From positions 248,001 to 312,000 of the forward strand of contig NZ_JAINRD010000003.1 of NCBI RefSeq assembly GCF_020400605.1: DNA of 64,000 bases. Reading direction: 5' to 3'. Every line of letters begins with the position of its first letter. Position 1 is the first letter of the stretch. This DNA is from Streptomyces aculeolatus. GTDB taxonomy: Bacteria; Actinomycetota; Actinomycetes; Streptomycetales; Streptomycetaceae. The notes under the pieces are model-generated. The model worked only from the letters and a program-made list of their open reading frames with translations. It was not told the DNA's origin and ran no database searches. Position numbers and translations under genes: made by a program. Shown piece by piece: positions 51,253-59,112 of the stretch.

Positions 51253-52302
51253 TCAGTTGAAGCCGGTCGGCAGGTACTGGTTGATGTTGTCCTTGCTCAC
51301 GACGGCGGAGTACAGCGTGATCGACGCCGGGATCTCGAACTCTGCCATGCCCGAGACGCCCTTCTGCTGGCCGAGGGCGCGCGCGAGGTCGATCGCGGAC
51401 GCGGCCATCGACGGCGGGTACAGGACGGTGGCCTTGATCACGGAGTCGTCGGCCTTGATGGAGTCCATCACCGCCTTGGAGCCGGCGCCGCCGACCATGA
51501 TGAACTCGTCGCGGCCCGACTGGTCGATGGCCCGCTTGACGCCCACGCCCTGGTCGTCGTCGTGGTTCCACATGGCGTCGAACTCCGGCACGGCCTGCAG
51601 CAGGTCGGACATCTTGCGCTGGCCCGACTCGACGGTGAACTCGGCGGCCTGCCGGGCCACCTTCTCGATGTTGGGGTAGTTCTTCAGCGCGTCGTCGAAG
51701 CCCTTCGTGCGCTGCTGGGTCAGCTCCAGGTTGTCGAGCCCGGCCAGCTCGACGACCTTCGCGTTCTGCTTGCCCTTCAGCTGCTCGCCGATGAACCGGC
51801 CGGCGTTCAGGCCCATGCCGTAGTTGTCGCCGCCTATCCAGCAGCGGTACGCCTGCGGGTTGGCGAAGATCCGGTCCAGGTTGACGACGGGGATGCCGGC
51901 CTCCATGGCCTTCAGCCCCGCCTGCGTCATCGCCTTGCCGTCGGCCGGCAGGATGACCAGGACGTCGACCTTCTTGTTGATCAGGGAGTCGACCTGGCCG
52001 ATCTGGGTGGCCGTGTCGTTCGACCCCTCGGTGATGTCGAGGGTGACGTCCTCGTACTTCTCCGCGCGCGAACGCGCGTTGTCGTTGATGGCGTTGAGCC
52101 AGCCGTGGTCGGCCTCGGGGCCGGCGAAGCCGATGGTGACCGGCTTGCCGGGCTTGTCCTCCGAGACGTTCGCCTGCTGCTGCTGCGAGTCGCTGTCGTC
52201 GTCGCTGTCGTCATTGCTGGTGCAACTGGTGAGGAAGGCTGCCGCCGAGACACCGGCGGCGCCGAAGAGCATGTTTCTGCGGCTGAAAGGCGATTCGGGC
52301 AT
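51253..52302 (-). CDS. Ribose-type (CUT2) sugar-binding lipoprotein
   Basis: 349 residues from the ATG at 52302, which has GAAGGG about 10 nt upstream. A start at 52320 would overlap the permease stop as ATGA and add six residues; I cannot exclude it. Tat signal SRRNMLFGAAGVSAAAF and lipobox LTSC, then an acidic Asp/Ser linker and a periplasmic-binding-protein-like domain I/II pair (TIGFAGPEADHGWLNAI; VDVLVILPADGKAMTQAG; PVVNLDRIF; MWNHDDDQGVGVKRAI). The ligand is a monosaccharide or small glycoside. Confidence 0.9.
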   Translation of the reverse strand: MPESPFSRRNMLFGAAGVSAAAFLTSCTSNDDSDDDSDSQQQQANVSEDKPGKPVTIGFAGPEADHGWLNAINDNARSRAEKYEDVTLDITEGSNDTATQIGQVDSLINKKVDVLVILPADGKAMTQAGLKAMEAGIPVVNLDRIFANPQAYRCWIGGDNYGMGLNAGRFIGEQLKGKQNAKVVELAGLDNLELTQQRTKGFDDALKNYPNIEKVARQAAEFTVESGQRKMSDLLQAVPEFDAMWNHDDDQGVGVKRAIDQSGRDEFIMVGGAGSKAVMDSIKADDSVIKATVLYPPSMAASAIDLARALGQQKGVSGMAEFEIPASITLYSAVVSKDNINQYLPTGFN

Positions 52303-52316
52303 GTGGGTGCGACCCT

Positions 52317-53339
52317 TCATTGCGTCGAGGACTTGCGCGAGGTCTGGTGTTGGATGAGGACGGCGGCGACGATGATCGCCCCCTTGGCGATGTCCTGAAC
52401 CGCGCTCTGTACGTTGTTGAGGGCGAACAGGTTCGTGATGGTGGTGAAGACGAGCACGCCCAGCACCGAGCCGGTGATGGTGCCCCGGCCGCCGCTGAGC
52501 AGGGTGCCGCCGATGATCGCGGCGGCGATGGCGTCCAGTTCGTACAGGTTGCCGTTGGTGTTCTGGCCGGAGCCGCTGAGCGCGATGAGCATGAACGCCG
52601 CGATGCCGCAGCACAGGCCGGACACGACGTACAGCAGCAGCCGCTGCCGCTTGATGTCGATGCCGGCGAGCCGGGCGGCCTCGGGGTTGCCGCCGACCGC
52701 CACGGTGCGGCGGCCGAAGGTGGTGCGGTTGAGCACCAGCCAGCCCAGGGCGGCGACGCCCAGGAAGATGAGCACCAGCGGCGGGACGCCGAGGATGCGG
52801 GAGTCCGCCGCCATGAGGTCGAGCACCGCGTCGACCTCGACGATCTGCGTCCCGCCGTCGCTCATCTGCTCGGCGAAGCCGCGCGCGGACGCGAGCATGG
52901 CGAGCGTGGCGATGAAGGGCACCAGGTTGCCGAACGCGATGAGCACGCCGTTGACGAGCCCGCAGCCGACTCCCACGGCGACAGAACAGAAGAGCATGCC
53001 TGCCAGGCCGTAGTCCTGGGTGGCCTGCGTCGTCGCCCAGACCGAGGCGAGGGCGACGATGGCGCCGACCGAGAGGTCGATGCCGCCGCCGATGATCACC
53101 AGCGTCATGCCGATGGTGACCACGCCGATCGCCGACGACTGGACGAGGATGAGCCGGACGTTGTCGACGTCCAGGAACTGGTCGGGCTTGGTGACGGCGC
53201 CGACGACGGCCAGCACGCCGAGGACGCCGAGCAGCGCCACCAGTCTCAGGTCCACATAACTCTGCCAGCGGGCGGCGGTGCCGTTCCCCTGCGGCTTCTC
53301 CGGCGCCGGGGCGGGAAGCGAGTCCGATTTGCTCAACAC
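52317..53339 (-). CDS. Ribose-type (CUT2) ABC permease, RbsC-like
   Basis: 340 residues from a GTG that directly abuts the TAA of the ATPase gene. About ten spans; family pattern IGMTLVIIGGGIDLSVGAIVALASV near residue 75, VNGVLIAFGNLVPFIATL, and LYELDAIAAAIIGGTLLSGGRGTITGSVLG near the end. Inner-membrane channel of the importer. Confidence 0.93.
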   Translation of the reverse strand: MLSKSDSLPAPAPEKPQGNGTAARWQSYVDLRLVALLGVLGVLAVVGAVTKPDQFLDVDNVRLILVQSSAIGVVTIGMTLVIIGGGIDLSVGAIVALASVWATTQATQDYGLAGMLFCSVAVGVGCGLVNGVLIAFGNLVPFIATLAMLASARGFAEQMSDGGTQIVEVDAVLDLMAADSRILGVPPLVLIFLGVAALGWLVLNRTTFGRRTVAVGGNPEAARLAGIDIKRQRLLLYVVSGLCCGIAAFMLIALSGSGQNTNGNLYELDAIAAAIIGGTLLSGGRGTITGSVLGVLVFTTITNLFALNNVQSAVQDIAKGAIIVAAVLIQHQTSRKSSTQ

Positions 53340-54875
53340 TTACGGGGTTCCTTCCATGACGAGGTCGAGCACCCGGTGCTCGTCGAGGTCCCGGGCCGGG
53401 GCGGTGTGCACGACTTGGCCCTCACGGAGCACGAGAACCCGGTCGGCGAGACCGAGGACCTCGGGGAGTTCGCTGGAGACGAGCAGGACCGCGACGCCTT
53501 CGTCGGCGAGCCTGCGGATGAGCGCGTACAACTCGGCGCGGGCGCCGACGTCCACACCCCGGGTCGGCTCGTCCAGCAGCAGCACCCGGCAGTCGCGCAG
53601 CAGCCAGCGCGCGAGCACCGCCTTCTGCTGGTTGCCGCCGGAGAGCGTGCGGACGAGGGCGTCGGGGTTGTCCGGGCGCAGCGACAGGTCGCGTACGGCG
53701 GCCCGGGCCGCGGACCGCTCCCCCGACCGGTCGAGCCAGCCGCCGGTGGAGAAACGGGGGAGCGAGGAGATCGACACGTTGCGGCTGACGGACTCCGTCA
53801 TCAGCAGGGCCTGGGCCTTGCGCTCCTCGGGGGCCAGCCCGATGCCCGCCTTGACGGCGGCGGTGACGCTGCCGGGGCGCAGCGGGCGGCCGCCGACGAG
53901 CACCCGTCCTGCGGTCGGCTTGCGCGCGCCGAAGACGGTCTCCAGGATCTCCGAGCGGCCGGAGCCGACCAGGCCCGCCAGGCCGACGATCTCGCCGGGG
54001 GCGACCTGGAGGTCCACCGGCGCGAACTCGCCCTGCCTGGCCAGTCCTTCGAGGGTGAGTACGGGCTCCTTGCCCGCGCCGGGGGCCTCCGGCCGCTCGG
54101 GGAAGACGTGCGCGACGTTCCGGCCCGTCATCAGCGTGACGATCTCGTTGGTCGACGTGCTCTGCGCGGGCAGCCCGCGGGCGACGGCGCGGCCGTCCTT
54201 CAGGACGGTGACGCGGTCGCCGATGCGGCGGATCTCCTCCAGCCGGTGGGAGATGTAGACGACGGCGACGCCCTGCGCGGTGAGGTCGGCGACGATGCGG
54301 AAGAGGTTGTCGACCTCGTCGGGGTCGAGGGCGGCGGACGGCTCGTCCATGACGATGAGCTTCACGTCGTGGGAGAGCGCCCGGGCCATGGAGACGACCT
54401 GCTGGCCGGCGGCGGAGAGGTCACCGACGATGGTGGCGGCGGATATCTCCGGGTGGCCGAGCCGGCCCAGCAGGTCCTGGGCGGCGGTGTGCGCCTCGCG
54501 GGCCTTGATGAACCCGCCGGAGGAGCGTTCGTGGCCCAGGAAGACGTTCTCCGCCACCGACACGTGCCGCACCAGGTCGAGTTCCTGGTAGATGGTGGAG
54601 ATGCCCAGGCGCATGGCGGCCACGGGCGACTTCAGCGCGGTCTCCTGGCCCTGCCAGACGATGGTGCCCTCGTCGGGCTGGTGGGCGCCGGCCAGGACCT
54701 TGATGAGGGTGGACTTGCCGGCGCCGTTCTGGCCGAGCAGGCAGTGCACCTCGCCGGCCACGACGTCGAGGTCGACGCCGTCGAGCGCGCGGACGCCGGG
54801 GAAGGACTTGGTGATCCCCGTCATGGTGAGCAGGGGTGTGGCGGGGGTGGGCGGCGTATCGGAAGTGGGCGCCAT
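53340..54875 (-). CDS. Ribose-type (CUT2) ABC ATPase, RbsA-like, two ABC domains
   Basis: 511 residues. The first ABC domain has Walker A GQNGAGKST, a degenerate signature LSAAGQQ and Walker B LIVMDEPSAALD. The second lacks a canonical Walker A (GLVGSGRSE) but keeps LSGGNQQK and LLLDEPTRGVDVG. This asymmetry is normal in RbsA/XylG. Unlike the two CUT1 systems in the window, this importer carries its own ATPase. Confidence 0.94.
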   Translation of the reverse strand: MAPTSDTPPTPATPLLTMTGITKSFPGVRALDGVDLDVVAGEVHCLLGQNGAGKSTLIKVLAGAHQPDEGTIVWQGQETALKSPVAAMRLGISTIYQELDLVRHVSVAENVFLGHERSSGGFIKAREAHTAAQDLLGRLGHPEISAATIVGDLSAAGQQVVSMARALSHDVKLIVMDEPSAALDPDEVDNLFRIVADLTAQGVAVVYISHRLEEIRRIGDRVTVLKDGRAVARGLPAQSTSTNEIVTLMTGRNVAHVFPERPEAPGAGKEPVLTLEGLARQGEFAPVDLQVAPGEIVGLAGLVGSGRSEILETVFGARKPTAGRVLVGGRPLRPGSVTAAVKAGIGLAPEERKAQALLMTESVSRNVSISSLPRFSTGGWLDRSGERSAARAAVRDLSLRPDNPDALVRTLSGGNQQKAVLARWLLRDCRVLLLDEPTRGVDVGARAELYALIRRLADEGVAVLLVSSELPEVLGLADRVLVLREGQVVHTAPARDLDEHRVLDLVMEGTP

Positions 54876-55221
54876 GTACGGATCTCCTCGGCGGTGCTCC
54901 GACTGCGCCTGCGCAGGGGCAGGTTGGGCAGGGTGGAGCGCAAACGGGCGGGTTCACCGGGCGGTGCGGGTGAGGCGGGTGCGGTGGTCGGGGCAGCGGG
55001 GTGGGTGGTGCGGGGGCGTGCGCGGGCGGTGCCGCGGTCGGCCGGGGTTGCTGCGGTGGTGCTGCGGTGATGCGGGCTGTGCGGGAGTACGCGGTGGTAC
55101 GGGTGGTGCCGCTGGTGCTGAAGTGGTGCGTGGGTCATACGGGGTGAGGCACGGGTGCTGCGTGGGTCGAACCTGGGTGGTACGGGCCGTACAGGTGCTG
55201 CGCGGGTGTCCCCGCCCGGCG
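54876..55221. other. Strand-skewed, G/T-rich intergenic stretch (346 bp)
   Basis: I see no gene. In 55021-55200 the plus strand is about half G and one fifth C by my hand count, with many degenerate GGTGGT and GCTG words. A minus-strand transcript leaving the ROK gene would therefore be C-rich and G-poor, as in Rho-utilisation sites. An RBS for the ATPase gene (GAGGAGATC) lies near 54885. Confidence 0.5.
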
Positions 55222-56403
55222 TCAGGCGGGCGAGAACAGGTGGTCGCTGGTGAGCCGGGCGGCGCCGATCACGCCCGCGGTGGGGCCCAGCTCGCCGAGC
55301 ACGATGGGGAGGTTGCCGGTCGCCAGCGGCAGTGACTGGCGGTAGACCTGGGTGCGGATGGCGGCGAGCAGCGTGTGGCCGAGGCCGGTGACGCCGCCGC
55401 CGATGACCACGAGCCCCGGGTTGAAGAAGCTGACCAGGCCGGCGATGACCTGGCCGGTACGGGTGCCGCCCTCGCGGATGAGGTCCAGCGCGACCGCGTC
55501 GCCGGCGGTCGCCGCCACGGCGACGTCCTTGGCCTCCAGCTCGCCGGTCTCCTCCAGCCGGGCGGCCAACTGCGCGGAACGGCCCTCGCGGGCGGCGTTC
55601 TCGGCGTCCCGGGCGAGGGCAGAACCGCCGAAGTACGCCTCCAGGCAGCCGCGGTTGCCGCAGGCGCACGGGCGCCCGTCCACCTCCACCTGGATGTGGC
55701 CGATGTCGCCGGCGCTGCCGTTCGTACCCCGGTAGACCTCGCCGCCGACCAGGATGCCGCAGCCGATGCCGGTGCCGATCTTGACGTAGAGGAAGTCCCG
55801 TACGGCGCGGGCGACGCCGGCGTGCTGCTCGCCCTGGGCCATGATGTTCACGTCGTTGTCGACCATGACCGGGCAGCCCAGCTCCTGGCTGAGGGCCTCG
55901 CGGACCGGGAAGCCGTCCCAGCCGGGCATGATCGGCGGCGCGACCGGCACGCCCTCGGGGAACCGGACGGGACCCGGGACGCCGATGCCGGCGCCGTCGA
56001 AGCCCTCCGCCACCCCGGAGGCGCGGAGCTTGGCCGCCATCGCCAGCGCCTGCTCGAAGACCGCGACCGGGCCCTCGCGCACGTCCATGGGCTGGGTCAG
56101 ATGACCGAGCACCTCCAGCTCCGCGTTGGTGACCGCCACGTCGATGGAGGTGGCGCCGATGTCGACGCCGAGGAAGCGCAGCGAGGGCGCGAGGCGGATG
56201 TTGTGCGACCTGCGTCCGCCCCGGGAGGCGGCGAGGCCGTCGGCGACCACGAGTCCGGTCTGCAGCAGCCGGTCGATCTCGACCGCCAGCTTGGACCGGG
56301 ACAGTTCCACCTGGTCGCCGAGCTGCGCCCGGGAGTTCGGACCGCCGTCACGCAGCAGGCGGAGCAGTCGCGCCTGGTGCGCGTTCGCGGGCCGAGCTGT
56401 CAT
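55222..56403 (-). CDS. ROK-family transcriptional regulator
   Basis: 393 residues from the ATG at 56403. Winged HTH at about 10-65 (NSRAQLGDQVELSRSKLAVEIDRL), then a ROK sugar-kinase-like domain: VDIGATSIDVAV (phosphate 1), GIGVPGPVRFPEG, and the ROK zinc motif CACGNRGCLEAYFGG. Such proteins (NagC/Mlc/XylR of bacilli) repress sugar operons and release DNA on binding sugar. It is upstream of the ribose-type importer in the same direction and probably controls it. Confidence 0.93.
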   Translation of the reverse strand: MTARPANAHQARLLRLLRDGGPNSRAQLGDQVELSRSKLAVEIDRLLQTGLVVADGLAASRGGRRSHNIRLAPSLRFLGVDIGATSIDVAVTNAELEVLGHLTQPMDVREGPVAVFEQALAMAAKLRASGVAEGFDGAGIGVPGPVRFPEGVPVAPPIMPGWDGFPVREALSQELGCPVMVDNDVNIMAQGEQHAGVARAVRDFLYVKIGTGIGCGILVGGEVYRGTNGSAGDIGHIQVEVDGRPCACGNRGCLEAYFGGSALARDAENAAREGRSAQLAARLEETGELEAKDVAVAATAGDAVALDLIREGGTRTGQVIAGLVSFFNPGLVVIGGGVTGLGHTLLAAIRTQVYRQSLPLATGNLPIVLGELGPTAGVIGAARLTSDHLFSPA

Positions 56404-56462
56404 GCGCCTCACGCCACTCCTCCCCGGCCGCGCGTACGCCGATGTCGTACGCCGTCGTCGGC

Positions 56463-56475
56463 TTGCAACTTTCAA
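56463..56475. promoter_or_regulatory. Candidate ROK operator TTGCAACTTTCAA
   Basis: An imperfect 13-nt palindrome (TTGnAAnTTnCAA, symmetric around 56469), 60 nt upstream of the ROK start codon in the spacer shared with FdhD. It may serve autoregulation. Confidence 0.4.
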
Positions 56476-56591
56476 CGGGGAACGTAGCAGTGCTTGGCCA
56501 CTGAGGGAAGAAGTTCTGCAGGAATCGGTATCTACTTTCTCCTCCTCCAGGACAAAGGTGGAGTCCCGGTCGGCGGCGTACGCTGGCCCGC

Positions 56592-57425
56592 ATGGGTCGG
56601 GTGACGGTGCGGCGTCCGGTGGTGCGGGTGCGCGGGGGCCGGGTGGACCGGCGGGCGGACACGCTGGTGGCGGAGGAGCCGCTGGAGATCCGGCTGGGCG
56701 GCCGGGCGCTGGCGATCACGATGCGGACGCCGGGGGACGACTTCGCGCTCGCAGCGGGGTTCCTGGTCAGCGAGGGCGTGCTGGCACGGGGCGAGGACCT
56801 GGCGTCGGTGACCTACTGCGCGGGGGCGGTGGACGGCACCGAGGGCGGCAACACGTACAACGTGGTGGACGTCCGGCCCGCCGCCGGAGTGGAGCTGCCG
56901 CAGCTCACGCTGGAGCGGAACTTCTATACGACGTCGTCGTGCGGGCTGTGCGGGAAGGCGAGCCTGGACGCGGTCCGCACCACCACCCGCTGGCCGGTCG
57001 ACGGTGACGACGGGATGCGGCTCACGCCGGAGGTGCTGGCGGCGCTGCCGGACCGGCTGCGGGCCGGGCAGCGGGTCTTCGACCGCACCGGCGGCCTGCA
57101 CGCCGCCGCCCTGTTCACGCCCGACGGCGAGCTGATCGACCTGCGCGAGGACGTCGGCCGCCACAACGCCGTCGACAAACTCGTCGGCCGCGCCCTCCAA
57201 CAGGACAGGCTCCCCCTGCACGACACCGTCCTGATGGTCTCCGGCCGCGCCTCCTTCGAACTCGCCCAGAAGGCCGCGATGGCCGCAATCCCCGTCCTGG
57301 CCGCGGTCTCCGCCCCCTCCTCCCTGGCCGTGGACCTCGCCGCCGAAACCGGCATGACACTGATCGGCTTCCTGCGCGGCGACACCATGAACGTGTACGC
57401 GGGCGAACACCGCATCGCGCTGTAG
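56592..57425 (+). CDS. fdhD: Formate dehydrogenase accessory sulfurtransferase FdhD
   Basis: 277 residues. The sulfur-transfer loop TSSCGLCGKAS carries Cys117 and Cys120; other family motifs are GDDFALAAGFLVSEG, EDVGRHNAVDKLVG and LMVSGRASFELAQKAA. FdhD moves sulfur from a cysteine desulfurase to the molybdenum cofactor of formate dehydrogenase. No formate dehydrogenase gene is present in the window. It diverges from the ROK regulator. Confidence 0.96.
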   Translation: MGRVTVRRPVVRVRGGRVDRRADTLVAEEPLEIRLGGRALAITMRTPGDDFALAAGFLVSEGVLARGEDLASVTYCAGAVDGTEGGNTYNVVDVRPAAGVELPQLTLERNFYTTSSCGLCGKASLDAVRTTTRWPVDGDDGMRLTPEVLAALPDRLRAGQRVFDRTGGLHAAALFTPDGELIDLREDVGRHNAVDKLVGRALQQDRLPLHDTVLMVSGRASFELAQKAAMAAIPVLAAVSAPSSLAVDLAAETGMTLIGFLRGDTMNVYAGEHRIAL

Positions 57426-57440
57426 CCGCCGGAGGCGGTG

Positions 57441-57457
57441 GGTGGACAGTGTCCACC
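57441..57457. promoter_or_regulatory. TetR operator 1 (GGTGGACA-G-TGTCCACC)
   Basis: Perfect 8-bp arms around G. It covers the likely -35 box TGGACA (57443-57448) of the TetR gene. Confidence 0.8.
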
Positions 57458-57462
57458 TCGGT

Positions 57463-57479
57463 GGTAGACACTGTCCACC
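57463..57479. promoter_or_regulatory. TetR operator 2 (GGTAGACA-C-TGTCCACC)
   Basis: The same 17-nt palindrome with one mismatch, 22 nt (two helical turns) after operator 1. It covers the likely -10 box TAGACA (57465-57470) and ends directly before the ATG at 57480. Confidence 0.8.
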
Positions 57480-58094
57480 ATGACCGCGGACACCCGCGCG
57501 CGCCTGCTCCGGGCCGCGCTCGAACTCCTCGACGAGCGAGGCGTCGACGCCCTCACCCTGCGCGCCATCGCGCGGCGCTGCGGCGTCTCGCACGGCGCAC
57601 CGCTCAAGCACTTCCCGCACCGCGCGGCCCTGCTGTCGGCCGTCGCCACCCAGGGGTTCCACGAGTTGCAGGACTGGGTCGGCGAGGCGCTGGCGCAGCT
57701 GCCGGCGGACGCGAGCCCGGCGCGGCGGCTGCGCACGGGCACGCGCGCGTACGTGGAGTACGCCGTGGCCCGCCCCGGGATGTTCGCGCTGATGTTCCGC
57801 CGCGACCTCCTCGACCCGCAGGACCGCGAACTGGGCCGCGCCTCGCTCGGCGGCTTCGAGAACCTCGTCCGCCTCGTCGAGGCCCGGCAGGCAGAGGGCT
57901 GGCGGGCGGACGCCGACCCGCGGCTGCTCACCGGCGCCCTGTGGTCCGCCATGCACGGCACCGCCGAGCTGTGGTCCTGGGGCTCCCTGCCGCTGGCCAC
58001 CGGCGCGGCGACCATCGACGACGTACTCGACGGCCTCTGCGAGGCGTTCGAGATCGGCCCACCCACCGCACGACGAAAGCGAACCACGCCATGA
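57480..58094 (+). CDS. TetR-family transcriptional repressor
   Basis: 204 residues. HTH at about 8-55 (ALTLRAIARRCGVSHGAPLKHFPHRAAL), then an all-helical ligand domain. The ATG has no RBS and lies 10 nt after the -10 box, so the mRNA is probably leaderless or nearly so. Tandem palindromes over its own promoter indicate tight autoregulation. The stop overlaps the start of the thioesterase gene (ATGA), so both are induced together. Confidence 0.94.
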   Translation: MTADTRARLLRAALELLDERGVDALTLRAIARRCGVSHGAPLKHFPHRAALLSAVATQGFHELQDWVGEALAQLPADASPARRLRTGTRAYVEYAVARPGMFALMFRRDLLDPQDRELGRASLGGFENLVRLVEARQAEGWRADADPRLLTGALWSAMHGTAELWSWGSLPLATGAATIDDVLDGLCEAFEIGPPTARRKRTTP

Positions 58095-58957
58095 CCAGCA
58101 CCCCTCCCCCGGACTTCGACCGCGAGACCGCCGTCCACCCGCGGCCGGCCGAGCCCAGCGCGTACGACGCCGACCTGCCCGGCGCGTGGAAGGTCGGCCA
58201 GGGCATCAACGGCGGTGTGCTGCTGTCGATGACGGCCCGCGCCCTGTCCGCCGAACTCGGCGCCCCCCGCGACGGCCGCCCCGGCCACCCGGACCCGCTG
58301 TCGGTCTCCGCGTACTACCTGTCCACCGCCACCGCCGGCCCGGCGGTCGTCCGCACCGAGACCATCCGCCGCGGCAACTCCGTCTCCCACGGCGGCGCCG
58401 AACTCCTCCAGCAGGACCCGGAGACCGGGCTGCCGGCCCCCCGGCTGCGCGTCCTGGCGGCGTACGGCGCCCTCGCCGACCAGCCCGACGACGTCCGTAC
58501 GTCCGCGAAGCCGCCCGCGCTGGCCCCGGTCGAGCAGTGCATAGGCAGCGACGCGGCCCCGCCGGAGTTCCGCGCGGAGTCCCCGATGCTGACCCGCGCC
58601 GACCTCCGGCTGGACCCGTCGTGCGTGGGCTGGGCGGTCGGCGCCCCGTCCGGCCGCGGCGAGATGAAGGGCTGGTTCCGCCTCCCCGAGACCCGCGACC
58701 CGGACCCCCTGCTCCTCCTGATGGTGCTCGATGTCCTCCCCCCGGTCAGCTTCGACCTGGGCGTGATCGGCTGGGCCCCGACACTGGAACTGACGGCCCA
58801 CGTACGCGCGGACCCCGCGCCGGGCTGGCTCCGGGTGATCCACACGACGCGCAACGTGGCCGGCGGCCTCATGGAGGAGGACGCCGAGATCTGGGACTCG
58901 GCCGACCGCCTGGTGGCCCAGTCCCGCCAACTCGCGCGCCTCCCCCGGCAGTCCTGA
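58091..58957 (+). CDS. Acyl-CoA thioesterase family protein (double hotdog)
   Basis: 288 residues with two hotdog-like halves: GAWKVGQGINGGVLLSMTARALSAEL with the central helix, VSAYYLSTATAGPAVVRTE and IRRGNSVSHGGAELLQ in the first; FDLGVIGWAPTLELTAHVRA and MEEDAEIWDSADRLVAQSRQL in the second. Family proteins hydrolyse acyl-CoA thioesters. Its coupling to a TetR repressor suggests induction by an acyl-CoA or a lipid-like ligand. Confidence 0.88.
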   Translation: MTSTPPPDFDRETAVHPRPAEPSAYDADLPGAWKVGQGINGGVLLSMTARALSAELGAPRDGRPGHPDPLSVSAYYLSTATAGPAVVRTETIRRGNSVSHGGAELLQQDPETGLPAPRLRVLAAYGALADQPDDVRTSAKPPALAPVEQCIGSDAAPPEFRAESPMLTRADLRLDPSCVGWAVGAPSGRGEMKGWFRLPETRDPDPLLLLMVLDVLPPVSFDLGVIGWAPTLELTAHVRADPAPGWLRVIHTTRNVAGGLMEEDAEIWDSADRLVAQSRQLARLPRQS

Positions 58958-59112
58958 GGCGGGCCTGCCTGCGGGGACCGGCTCCCGCCCGCGGGCCGGG
59001 GCGGGGTTGACACCGTGGGTCATGTCCATGACTGTCGAGGCCGGTCGGTGACGCGCGGTCCGGTTCCGGGCGCGCACCGCCGACGACACGCCGCCGACAC
59101 GGAGGTACGTGG

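Noticed and set aside
53340..54875. Missing canonical Walker A and signature motifs in one half each of the RbsA-like ATPase taken as decay
   Set aside because: Such asymmetry is normal in this family of double ATPases.
55000..55210. GGTGGT-rich words as a CRISPR or tandem repeat array
   Set aside because: The units are degenerate and irregular, with no spacer structure; this is composition skew.
56592..57425. FdhD as part of a formate dehydrogenase operon
   Set aside because: No catalytic or other subunit gene is adjacent; FdhD is often a lone gene in actinomycetes.
59008..59036. TTGACA-N17-GACTGT as promoter of the SARP-type gene
   Set aside because: The -10 element is poor and lies about 75 nt from the start codon; too weak to annotate.
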